Source: G963663315 sp965214205 (GTDB lineage: Bacteria; Pseudomonadota; Gammaproteobacteria; Arenicellales; Poriferihabitantaceae). Taken from it: a DNA stretch of 64,000 bases. A model generated the notes under the pieces. The model saw only the letters and a program-made list of their open reading frames with translations. It was not told where the DNA came from and searched no databases. Numbering within the stretch: position 1 is the first letter of the stretch; the number at the start of each line of letters is the position of its first letter. Position numbers and translations under genes: made by a program. Shown one piece after another: positions 18,664 through 26,910 of the stretch. The stretch covers positions 124,001 through 188,000 of the forward strand of contig OZ243941.1 in NCBI GenBank assembly GCA_965214205.1, in the 5' to 3' direction.

Positions 18664-19907
18664 TGCCGCGTCGCCCCGCCCTGCGCCGCGCCCTGTGCGG
18701 TGTTGTCTCGATTCTGGTTGCGGCCTGCGCCGCCGAAACCAGCGCTGGCGAGCTTGATCTTTCCGGGCATGTCAACATCGAAAGTCGAGGCTATCCTGGA
18801 GGCGCCGCATATCCCGGTCAGTTCGGTCATGCCGGGGGTATCGTGCTGGAACCCGAGTTGTATTTCCAGAGTGATGCCGGCTGGAGTTTCACTCTGGTGC
18901 CCTTCCTTCGCTATGACGCCGCCGACTCCGAGCGCAGTCATATTGACCTTCGTGAAGCCTGGTTCCTGATGTACGGCGATGCCGGTGATGGGGAATGGGA
19001 GCTTCGCCTCGGCGTCGACCGGGTATTCTGGGGAGTAACCGAATCGCATCACCTGGTCGACATCATCAATCAGACCGACCTGGTGGATCACCCGAACGAA
19101 GAAGTGGAGCTGGGCCAACTGATGGCACATGCCACCTGGTCCGGTGAATGGGGCGCCGCAGAGCTTTTCGTGCTGCCTCACCAACGCAAGCGTACCTTTG
19201 CGGGGTATGAGGGTCGTTTGCGCTCAGTCCTTCCCGTCGATCAGGATAACCCATCCTGGGAAAGCTCGGCTCAACAATGGAATACAGACCTGGCCGCTCG
19301 CTACAGCTGGAATGCCGGAGTTTTCGATTTCGGCGTGAGCCTGTTCGACGGCGCCAACAGAGAGCCGGTATTTCAACCGAACCTGCGAGACGGCAGAGCA
19401 GTTCTGACTCCGCACTACGGGCAAATCCGCCAGTGGGGACTGGATGTGCAGGCAACCTACGAAGCCTGGTTGCTGAAGCTTGAAGCGATTTACCGCACCG
19501 GCGCCCACAACCTTCTCCACCACAGAGAAAACTACGCCGGTTTGGTAGCTGGCGGCGAATACACATTGTATTCCATTTTCGGCTCGAACCTTGACCTCGA
19601 CCTGCTCGGTGAATGGAATTATGACCAGCGAGGCGAGCGAGCGACTAATGTTTTTCAGGATGATCTGTTTTTCGGGGCGCGCCTTGCATTCAATGATATG
19701 CAGGATACCGCAGTGACCGCCGGTATCCTGAAAGACGTGAACCATTCCACCAGTTCTCTGGTGCTCGAATTCAATCGGCGAATATCCGACCAGTGGTCCT
19801 CCAGCGCCGAAATATTTGCCCTGTTCGATGTCGATGAAGAGGATGTCCAGTTCTATCCGGTCCGGCGCGACAGCTTCATCGAATGGATCCTGACCTACAA
19901 TTTTTAA
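18663..19907 (+). CDS. Outer-membrane beta-barrel protein
   Basis: 414 residues with a basic N-terminus, a hydrophobic signal (ALCGVVSILVAACAAETSAGE, cleavage likely after SAG), alternating amphipathic strands throughout, and a terminal Phe (LTYNF), the usual signal for barrel insertion. The domain resembles DUF1302-like or alginate export-like proteins found with MMPL pumps. A cysteine in VAACAA could suggest a lipobox, but the match is poor. Translationally coupled to the LolA-like gene. Likely outer-membrane exit or acceptor for the cargo of the RND pump. Confidence 0.75.
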   Translation: MPRRPALRRALCGVVSILVAACAAETSAGELDLSGHVNIESRGYPGGAAYPGQFGHAGGIVLEPELYFQSDAGWSFTLVPFLRYDAADSERSHIDLREAWFLMYGDAGDGEWELRLGVDRVFWGVTESHHLVDIINQTDLVDHPNEEVELGQLMAHATWSGEWGAAELFVLPHQRKRTFAGYEGRLRSVLPVDQDNPSWESSAQQWNTDLAARYSWNAGVFDFGVSLFDGANREPVFQPNLRDGRAVLTPHYGQIRQWGLDVQATYEAWLLKLEAIYRTGAHNLLHHRENYAGLVAGGEYTLYSIFGSNLDLDLLGEWNYDQRGERATNVFQDDLFFGARLAFNDMQDTAVTAGILKDVNHSTSSLVLEFNRRISDQWSSSAEIFALFDVDEEDVQFYPVRRDSFIEWILTYNF

Positions 19908-20056
19908 GGCCCGACGCCCAACCGACACCCATTATTGCCATTTGCAGGCCAACAATCTAAAATTCAGGAATCGTCCCCCCACTTTCGGGAAACCATCCAT
20001 TTGCTGGTCTGGAGTGGAGGATTTTTGTTTTCCCAAATAAAAGCCGGAGAAAAATC

Positions 20057-21397
20057 ATGACCAGACGCGTTGCAATCATCGGAGCGGGGCCAAGTGGACT
20101 GGCTCAACTCAGAGCTTTTACGTCAGCCCGCGAGAAAGGGGCCGAAACTCCGGAAATTGTCTGTTTCGAGAAACAATCCGACTGGGGAGGCCTGTGGAAC
20201 TATACCTGGCGTACCGGGCTGGATGAGAATGGGGAACCTGTGCATGGCAGTATGTACCGCTACCTGTGGTCGAATGGCCCGAAGGAAGGTCTGGAATTTG
20301 CCGATTATTCCTTTGAGGAACATTTCGGCAAACCCATCGCCTCGTACCCACCGCGGGCTGTTTTGTTCGACTATATCGCGGGCCGTGTCAAAAAGGCCGG
20401 GGTTCGCGACCTGATTCGCTTCCAATCAACGGTCCGGCACGTCACTTATGATGACGCGGACGGGATGTTTACCGTCGTCGTGCAGGATCACGCGAACGAT
20501 CATGAATACAGTGAAGAATTCGACTATGTGATTGTCGCCACTGGCCATTTCTCGACTCCCAATGTGCCTCGCTTCGATGGTTTCGACTCCTTTCCGGGCC
20601 GCATCCTGCACGCGCATGACTTCCGTGATGCCCTGGAATTCAAGGACCAGGACATCCTGATTATCGGCACCTCCTATTCAGCGGAGGATATCGGCTCACA
20701 ATGCTGGAAGTATGGCGCGAAATCCATCACGGTATCTCACCGCACCGCGGCCATGGGATATGACTGGCCGGACAACTGGCAGGAAGTCCCGCTACTGCAA
20801 AAGGTGGAAGGCAACACAGCCACTTTCAAGGATGGCAGTACCCGCGATGTGGATTCGATCATCCTGTGCACCGGCTACCTCCACCACTTCCCGTTCATGG
20901 CGGAAGAATTGCGGCTGAAGACCAACAACCGCCTGTATCCGGTCAATCTGTACAACGGAGTAGTCTGGGAGCACAACCCGAAACTGATGTACCTGGGTAT
21001 GCAGGACCAATGGTATACCTTCAACATGTTTGATGCCCAGGCCTGGTATGCGCGGGACCTGATCCTGGGGCGGCTGGAGGTCCCGTCACAACCCGAAATG
21101 CACGCGGATATTGATAAATGGCGCGAAGCCGAGGATAACATTGCCGATGATTACGGCGCCATCAAATATCAGGGAGACTATACGATGCGCCTGATGGCCA
21201 TGACCGATTATCCGCACTTCGATACCGCGGACTCGGATCAGGCTTTTTATGAATGGAAGAAAAACAAAAAGAAAAATATCATGACGTTCCGTAACCACGG
21301 ACACAAATCCCCGTTGACCGGAACCATGGCCCCGCCTCACCATACTCCGTGGAAAGACGCGCTCGACGACTCCCTGGAGAGTTATCTGGAGACTTGA
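20057..21397 (+). CDS. tmm: Trimethylamine monooxygenase (bacterial FMO)
   Basis: Flavin-containing monooxygenase that converts trimethylamine to TMAO with NADPH and O2. FAD motif GAGPSG at 9-14; FMO signature F-x-G-x3-H-x3-F at 179-189; NADPH motif GTSYSAEDIG at 204-213, with Tyr207 at the position of the Tyr studied in Methylophaga FMO. 446 residues, the length of characterised Tmm enzymes. A good GGAGA site precedes the ATG. Convergent with the Rieske and tdm genes, the latter being the next enzyme of the pathway, which strongly supports the substrate assignment. Confidence 0.9.
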   Translation: MTRRVAIIGAGPSGLAQLRAFTSAREKGAETPEIVCFEKQSDWGGLWNYTWRTGLDENGEPVHGSMYRYLWSNGPKEGLEFADYSFEEHFGKPIASYPPRAVLFDYIAGRVKKAGVRDLIRFQSTVRHVTYDDADGMFTVVVQDHANDHEYSEEFDYVIVATGHFSTPNVPRFDGFDSFPGRILHAHDFRDALEFKDQDILIIGTSYSAEDIGSQCWKYGAKSITVSHRTAAMGYDWPDNWQEVPLLQKVEGNTATFKDGSTRDVDSIILCTGYLHHFPFMAEELRLKTNNRLYPVNLYNGVVWEHNPKLMYLGMQDQWYTFNMFDAQAWYARDLILGRLEVPSQPEMHADIDKWREAEDNIADDYGAIKYQGDYTMRLMAMTDYPHFDTADSDQAFYEWKKNKKKNIMTFRNHGHKSPLTGTMAPPHHTPWKDALDDSLESYLET

Positions 21398-21463
21398 TCC
21401 GGGGCCGTGCGGTGGAATTTCACGCAGACCGGCACGTAAAAACCGGCTCGATGTCTGCGTCCA

Positions 21464-22624
21464 TCAGTCATCCAGGTCAGCGCCAATCGCCTTGACCACC
21501 ATCTTCTGGAAATGGTGGACAGCGTGTTCTGACAACTCGGTCAGGTCCCGGTCTACCATGAAGCGACCCTGGTTATAGCCTTTTGACCTCAATCCGCGCT
21601 GGACACTTTCGCATAAAGCGATATCTTCGGGCTGGAGAACATCCTTCATATACGTCATTGCGTCCAGTTGCTGCCTGCTTGGGGTGGATGAAGGCAAAAA
21701 CCAGTCCAGGTACTCAACAGACCGCTCCGGCCCGTCCCCATTCATTTGCAGGACCGCCAGATTGGGTTCTCCCGGATAGATCGAAATTGTGAGATTGGGC
21801 CACACGAACCAGCCGGCAAAGCCCATGTCCACCTCTCCCTTTTCAAATTTGAAAGCGCTGTTATCCATCGACCGGGGGGACGATGAAATCTGGCTGGACC
21901 AGATGCCATGGGTAGTCGTCCGATAGCTGTCCATATCGACCAGATCGACAAAATCCCGATGCGCCGGGTCGCAGTGATAACACTCAAGATAGTTATCCAT
22001 CAGTACTTTCCAGTTGCTGGCGACAGTCCAGGTGTCGCGCCGCGCCATTGTCAGAGTGTCCATCTGCGGGCAGTATTTACGTATTTCATCCTCGAGACCG
22101 CCGGTTTGTTCCTTCAGGGAAACAGCCCCCGGATCCAGGTTTATGAACACCATCGTACAGAAAACCTCAACCCGGACCGATTTCAGCGCGAAATCACACT
22201 TGTTGAAGCCGGCGATATTCTCCGAATTTCTCGCCTTCTTCAATGAACCGTCCAGATTATATGCCCAGGCGTGATAAGGACAAACAATCAGGTTGGTTTT
22301 GCCCTGCCCGGTGAGAAGTTCGTGACCGCGATGCTGACAGACATTATAAAAAGCCTTCAACTCCCCCGAACTGTCGCGAATAATAATCACATTCTGTTCG
22401 TGGATTCGGGTGGTTATATATTGCCCGGCCTCCCGCACTTGACTGACGTGCCCCGCGTAATGCCAGCTATTATAAAAAATCGCCTCCTTTTCCATCTCAT
22501 AAACCCCGGCGTCCCGGTAAAACCGGGCCGGCATCGTGAATGATCGTCCGGGGTCCGCGCAAAAACTCTCGTCACCGGACTGTTTGGCGACAACGGCCAG
22601 TTTTTCGTCAATAGGTCTATTCAA
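21464..22624 (-). CDS. Rieske oxygenase for a quaternary amine (CntA/GbcA-like)
   Basis: Alpha subunit of a Rieske non-haem iron monooxygenase, 386 residues. Rieske ligands C96-x-H98 and C115-x2-H118; mononuclear iron ligands H217 and H222. The residue bridging the two centres is Glu214 in NYLECYHCDPAH, where most ring-hydroxylating enzymes have Asp; carnitine monooxygenase CntA has Glu at the same spacing. Family members demethylate glycine betaine or stachydrine or release TMA from carnitine. No reductase gene is adjacent. Start is a TTG with GGAG seven bases upstream. It follows tdm by 64 bp on the same strand, so it may supply TMA or dimethylglycine to the pathway. Confidence 0.8.
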   Translation of the reverse strand: MNRPIDEKLAVVAKQSGDESFCADPGRSFTMPARFYRDAGVYEMEKEAIFYNSWHYAGHVSQVREAGQYITTRIHEQNVIIIRDSSGELKAFYNVCQHRGHELLTGQGKTNLIVCPYHAWAYNLDGSLKKARNSENIAGFNKCDFALKSVRVEVFCTMVFINLDPGAVSLKEQTGGLEDEIRKYCPQMDTLTMARRDTWTVASNWKVLMDNYLECYHCDPAHRDFVDLVDMDSYRTTTHGIWSSQISSSPRSMDNSAFKFEKGEVDMGFAGWFVWPNLTISIYPGEPNLAVLQMNGDGPERSVEYLDWFLPSSTPSRQQLDAMTYMKDVLQPEDIALCESVQRGLRSKGYNQGRFMVDRDLTELSEHAVHHFQKMVVKAIGADLDD

Positions 22625-22688
22625 TTTTCAATCTCCACAGTTTTCACCAGAACGAATTCTGTCTGTCTGCCCCGTGAGGGGGGTTACT

Positions 22689-25046
22689 CTACTCGTAATT
22701 CCCGCGAACCCGCTCTTTCTTCGGATCAAAATGGGGGAATGCAACGACCGTTGCCGGAATCCGTTTCTGATGTCCATCCAGCTTGCCGACCTCCACTTCG
22801 GTTCCGGGTTCAGTGTGGATGATTTTCATTCTGCAAAGAGCAATATTTTTCCTCAAGACAGGAGAAATCATACCACTGGTAATGGCGCCAACCTGCTCGC
22901 GTCCGATAAACACCGGATCTCCATTAGCGGCGGCCTCTTCGCCGTTCAGGTTCAACCCGACCAATTTTTGTCGAGGATTTTGCTTGCGCTCAAGTAGTTG
23001 CTCACGACCGATAAAATCATCCTGTTTGGATTGTAATGGAACCGTAAAGCCGATGCCCGCCTCAAACGGGTCGGTCTGATCGCAGAACTCATAACCGGCG
23101 AAAATCAGGCCCGCCTCAATCCGCAACAAGTCCAGCGCCTCCAGACCGAGCGGCGCGATTTTAAATTCCTGTCCAGCCTCCCAAACCGCATCCCAAACGG
23201 CCTCTGCATCTCGGGGATGACAAAATATCTCATATCCGCGCTCGCCGGTATAGCCGGTTCGCGAACAGATAATCGGGGGACCATCGGCGCCACCGATTCG
23301 GGCAATCGAGAACCGGAACCAGGCAAGCTCTTCGACGCTGGCCTGATCAGGACGGGTCCAGACACATTTCCTCAGCGTTTCCAGACTTTTCGGCCCCTGC
23401 ACTTGCAAGTTGTGAAGCTCAGAGGTTGAATCCTTCACCCAGGCCCGGAGTTTCAGTTTCTCCGCCTGCTCGCGAATCCACAGCCCCGAAGTGTCATTGC
23501 CCCCCACCCAACGGAAATTGTGATTGCCGAGCTTGAAAACCGTGCCGTCATCAATCATACCGCCTGACTCATAACACATCGCCGTATAGACCACATGACC
23601 GTCCGCCATTTTGCGGACATCGCGAGTCACACAAGTCTGCATCAGTACTTCGGCATCCGGGCCAGTCACCTCATATTTTCTCAATGGAGACAGGTCGGTT
23701 ACGATAACCCTTTCCCGGCAGGCCCAGTATTCTGCGATTGCACCCAGATTCGTGAAGTTATCGGCCAGCCAGTAGCCATTGTATTCCGAGAAATTACGAG
23801 TCAGCTGGGAGGTTTTACTATGAAAGCCGGTTTCTTGTGTCATTTCGGGTTCTGCGTCAGTGGTTTTTCTGAATGCGACCGCACGTTTGAACAGGTTTTC
23901 ACCCGTATACGTCCGCACATGAATATCGGTCGGCGCCCAGCCGTTGGCCGGATCAATATCACAAGGACAGGCAGACGAGACACAGACCAGATCCGTTAAC
24001 GCCTGCATCAACACATAATCCCCAGGCCGCGACCAGGGATCATCGAACATATACAAATATGAATCATCAAAAAACGTATTGAAAAACAGATTCATCGCCT
24101 GCCATCCCGCCCTCGGTTCAATCGGCCAGGGAGCCAGCGCCTGATTGAAGTTTTCCGAACAGTTGACGTGTCCCGGATAACCGGCTTCATCATAGTACTT
24201 GCTGGTACAGGCCACGCCGAAACTGTCATGCCGACCGCAGGTATCCTGCACGACCTCTACCAATGGTTTGAAATCAATGTCATAGAATTTGGAATAAAGC
24301 CCCGGGCCGGGATAGGCGCTACCCATCAGCGAGCGAGTCGTAGTAGCGCTCAGATTGCGGGTCTTGCCCTGATCCATCGCGGCCCGGTCGAAGCACTGGA
24401 AATCAGAGCACTGACGGCCATCGACATCAATAATCTGAATATACTCTCCCGCCTTGACCTCGTAACTTTGCGCGGTCGAGGCATCAACCCGGAAACTCTG
24501 TAACTCGTCAGCGAGCGGTTCAGGCAGATCATTCTCGATCAGGTGGCCGGGGTTTGCGCGGGTAATATAACCAATCAGGTCGGTCGGCGGCCCCCCCGCG
24601 CCATCCACGTTCATGGCCTCTCCCACAGCGCAGATCAGACAGATCAGTTCGCGCTCCGAAGTCAGTTTCACGCTGGAACCGGCCGGGGTCTCCCCGGACA
24701 ATAATTCGGCCGCCCGGCAACCGGCCAGATCAACAGAAAAGGATTGTAACTTGCGGCGGATTTTGGCGGCGCCCGGGTTGTCAACATCCAACATCCGGGC
24801 GATGGACACCGCGCTGATATTGGGCTCGACTCCCAGAGCAGAGGTCACATTGCCACCGGAAGCGTCAAACGCGAACACAAGCGCTGGCTGACGGCCTTCC
24901 GGGTCAACGATCTCCAGATCATCGCCCGGCATCATTGGCGCCGCAACGACAGCGCCGCCACGAACCAGATAACGCTCCCGACCAATCCACTGCTCACCCA
25001 GCCCAGGCTCTCTCAGTCGTACTATGGAATTGATGTCAATAGTCAT
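22689..25046 (-). CDS. tdm: Trimethylamine N-oxide demethylase (DUF1989-GcvT)
   Basis: Converts TMAO to dimethylamine and formaldehyde without O2; the formaldehyde can be trapped on tetrahydrofolate. Two-part architecture as in Methylocella Tdm: N-terminal DUF1989 domain (to about 400) and C-terminal folate-binding GcvT domain (about 410-785). Residues equivalent to the reported metal ligands are present with the same spacing: D215 (RQCSDFQ), C280 (VACTSK), C360 and C362 (SSACPCD). 785 residues. It faces tmm convergently with the Rieske gene between. No strong ribosome site before the ATG, and no recognisable riboswitch in the 100 bp upstream. Confidence 0.9.
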   Translation of the reverse strand: MTIDINSIVRLREPGLGEQWIGRERYLVRGGAVVAAPMMPGDDLEIVDPEGRQPALVFAFDASGGNVTSALGVEPNISAVSIARMLDVDNPGAAKIRRKLQSFSVDLAGCRAAELLSGETPAGSSVKLTSERELICLICAVGEAMNVDGAGGPPTDLIGYITRANPGHLIENDLPEPLADELQSFRVDASTAQSYEVKAGEYIQIIDVDGRQCSDFQCFDRAAMDQGKTRNLSATTTRSLMGSAYPGPGLYSKFYDIDFKPLVEVVQDTCGRHDSFGVACTSKYYDEAGYPGHVNCSENFNQALAPWPIEPRAGWQAMNLFFNTFFDDSYLYMFDDPWSRPGDYVLMQALTDLVCVSSACPCDIDPANGWAPTDIHVRTYTGENLFKRAVAFRKTTDAEPEMTQETGFHSKTSQLTRNFSEYNGYWLADNFTNLGAIAEYWACRERVIVTDLSPLRKYEVTGPDAEVLMQTCVTRDVRKMADGHVVYTAMCYESGGMIDDGTVFKLGNHNFRWVGGNDTSGLWIREQAEKLKLRAWVKDSTSELHNLQVQGPKSLETLRKCVWTRPDQASVEELAWFRFSIARIGGADGPPIICSRTGYTGERGYEIFCHPRDAEAVWDAVWEAGQEFKIAPLGLEALDLLRIEAGLIFAGYEFCDQTDPFEAGIGFTVPLQSKQDDFIGREQLLERKQNPRQKLVGLNLNGEEAAANGDPVFIGREQVGAITSGMISPVLRKNIALCRMKIIHTEPGTEVEVGKLDGHQKRIPATVVAFPHFDPKKERVRGNYE

Positions 25047-25146
25047 GCGAACATATAAACGGTTTGGTCTGCCTGAATCGTCTGTGACAACAGATTATAT
25101 CCGATAAATCCATTTTATTTCTCTATCCTGAAACCGATCTGGCCAG

Positions 25147-25881
25147 CTAAGCCGATGCGGCGCAGATCTCAAGATAACGCGGGATGACGTCTTCGATACC
25201 CTGGAGGAGGCATTCGATGGTCAGCGCGTGGCCGATTGAGACTTCCAGGATGCCGGGTATCTCCAGGAATCGCGCAAGATTGTTCAGGTCCAGGTCATGG
25301 CCGGCGTTGATTCCAACTCCCAGTTCACCCGCTTTCAGGGCCGCTTCCAGATATTGATCGAAAACGGATGACTCGTCCGGGCGACCGAACGCGTTGGCCC
25401 AGGCTTCGGTATACAGCTCGATCCGGTCCGCCCCGACCCTGGCCGCGGCGGCAACCTGAGCCGGGTCCGGATCCACGAACAGGGAGCTGCGGATTCCGGC
25501 GTCAGACAGGCGCTCCAGCGCGGGGGTCAGCGTTGCGGTCGAAGCGGGGATGTCCCAGCCATGGTCCGAGGTCAACTGGTTTACGTCATCCGGAACCAGG
25601 GTGCATTGATCGGGCTTGATCGCCTCGACCATCGCCATGAAATCGTGCGTGGGATTGCCTTCGATGTTGAATTCTGTCTGCGAATACTGTTCGCACAATA
25701 CCCCGAGGTCCCAGGCATCCCGCTTTCTGGTATGGCGTTCGTCCGGGCGGGGGTGCACGGTAATGCCGTCCACCCCGAGAGCGATGCATTTGCGCGCATA
25801 CTCGACCACATTCGGATAATCCCGCCCGCGGGAGTTCCGCAGAAGCGCGATCTTGTTCAGGTTGACACTGAGTTTGGTCAT
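25147..25881 (-). CDS. pdxJ: Pyridoxine 5'-phosphate synthase
   Basis: Makes pyridoxine 5'-phosphate from 1-deoxyxylulose 5-phosphate and aminoacetone phosphate. N-terminal KLSVNLNKIALLRNSRG and the phosphate/His motif VHPRPDERHTR identify it; Asn-Lys replaces the E. coli Asp-His after VN, as in a common PdxJ subtype. Started at MTKLSV (244 aa, family length); the frame runs 14 codons further but would overlap the preceding gene. It begins 8 bp after the unknown protein at 25890, so it appears to be the last gene of the gmaS/mgs operon. No obvious functional link, except that PLP serves aminotransferases nearby. Confidence 0.88.
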   Translation of the reverse strand: MTKLSVNLNKIALLRNSRGRDYPNVVEYARKCIALGVDGITVHPRPDERHTRKRDAWDLGVLCEQYSQTEFNIEGNPTHDFMAMVEAIKPDQCTLVPDDVNQLTSDHGWDIPASTATLTPALERLSDAGIRSSLFVDPDPAQVAAAARVGADRIELYTEAWANAFGRPDESSVFDQYLEAALKAGELGVGINAGHDLDLNNLARFLEIPGILEVSIGHALTIECLLQGIEDVIPRYLEICAASA

Positions 25882-25889
25882 GCGGTCAG

Positions 25890-26498
25890 CTATGCGGATG
25901 TCCTGAACGATGATAACGCCCAATCGGGCATAAAGCCAATAATTCTGACCACCCCCGGCATGGCCGGGTTGAACAGGTGATTATGCCAGTAGGTGGCCTG
26001 ATATTTCGCGCTCTGTCGACCCAGGAATCGGGCCGTACAGTGCAGATCATACTGTTGATTGCCCTGATCGAAACACAGGATACATTGACCGATCTCGACG
26101 ATCTGCCGGGCCATCACGCTGTCAATGGCGTAAACGGCAGTCAGTTCCTCGTCGAATTCGTCCGGAATCTGGTAATAATATTCGGCCAGGAAGCGGACAG
26201 CGTTTTCATACCGCGCCTGACAATCCCGGGTTTTCTGCGCCATGAACCGGAATTCCCGGGTGACCTCTTCGCTGTGCCGTTTCACAATCTGCACATTGAC
26301 AGGCCCCGCGGCCTGGTTTGCCAGTTCAAGCTCCGGCCGCATCGCGGTCGATGGACGGCCGCCATGCTTGCGTACCGAGTATTGCCGTATGCGGCACTGC
26401 CAGCCGATGAACTGCTCGCGTAACTGCTCTGGTGACGGTTTCTGCTGCAGCTTGTTCGCCCCCGGATTTTCTGGAAATTGAAGCAGGCGCCGGTTCAG
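25890..26498 (-). CDS. Unknown protein in the methylamine operon, probable CTG start
   Basis: Not recognised. The first ATG (26342) gives 150 residues, but the frame stays open and protein-like for 52 codons more, with segments such as PSPEQLREQFIGWQCRIRQY and no ATG, GTG or TTG. The upstream reading begins at CTG, which overlaps the previous gene's stop as CTGA, exactly where ATGA is expected for coupling; 202 residues result. A -1 frameshift fusing it to the previous gene is the alternative. It is soluble, contains paired cysteines (GQCILCF) and an aromatic YQATYWHNHLFNP stretch. Neighbours suggest a role in methylated amine or glutamate metabolism. Confidence 0.6.
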   Translation of the reverse strand: MNRRLLQFPENPGANKLQQKPSPEQLREQFIGWQCRIRQYSVRKHGGRPSTAMRPELELANQAAGPVNVQIVKRHSEEVTREFRFMAQKTRDCQARYENAVRFLAEYYYQIPDEFDEELTAVYAIDSVMARQIVEIGQCILCFDQGNQQYDLHCTARFLGRQSAKYQATYWHNHLFNPAMPGVVRIIGFMPDWALSSFRTSA

Positions 26499-26878
26499 AA
26501 CTTCCGGTAGGCGTTCATCAGGTCAACCATCGGATGGGACTTCGACATCTGGAATTTAACCAGCAACTCGCGCGCGATCATATCCCGGTCCTGCTGGTTA
26601 TCCGGCAGTTCCATGGTTTCCGGGATTTGCACCCAACCGTTGATATTGCGGTCAAATACGGCCGGTTTGCCTTCCTCATACCCCATGTGCACGTCTTCCA
26701 GCCAGTTCAGATCCTGCCAGCCCATCACTTTCATATAAGCTCTCAGGAAATCGGTACAACGCTCCATGTCGGGCACCAGATTGACGTCATAGCGGTAACC
26801 GATATGCTGGCCGATGTCCTTTTCGCGGTCGGAATCAAGGCCGTCGGATTCGATAAACTTGTTCAGGTCATCATTCAT
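26495..26878 (-). CDS. Unknown acidic protein in the methylamine operon, 127 aa
   Basis: Not recognised. Small, soluble, acidic, rich in Trp and Met (MKVMGWQDLNWLEDVHMGYE). Start chosen at MNDDLNKF, preceded by GGAGATG; the open frame extends 12 codons upstream into the mgsC end. Followed directly by the next unknown gene through a CTGA overlap. Both lie between mgsC and pdxJ in the same direction with tight spacing, so they are part of the same operon and may be accessory subunits or an unassigned step. Confidence 0.6.
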   Translation of the reverse strand: MNDDLNKFIESDGLDSDREKDIGQHIGYRYDVNLVPDMERCTDFLRAYMKVMGWQDLNWLEDVHMGYEEGKPAVFDRNINGWVQIPETMELPDNQQDRDMIARELLVKFQMSKSHPMVDLMNAYRKF

Positions 26879-26910
26879 GTTTTCATCTCCTGATCTGATT
26901 TTCCCGATCT

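Noticed and set aside
25047..25146. Glycine or folate riboswitch upstream of tdm
   Set aside because: The 100 bp are AT-rich with no conserved aptamer pattern that I can recognise.
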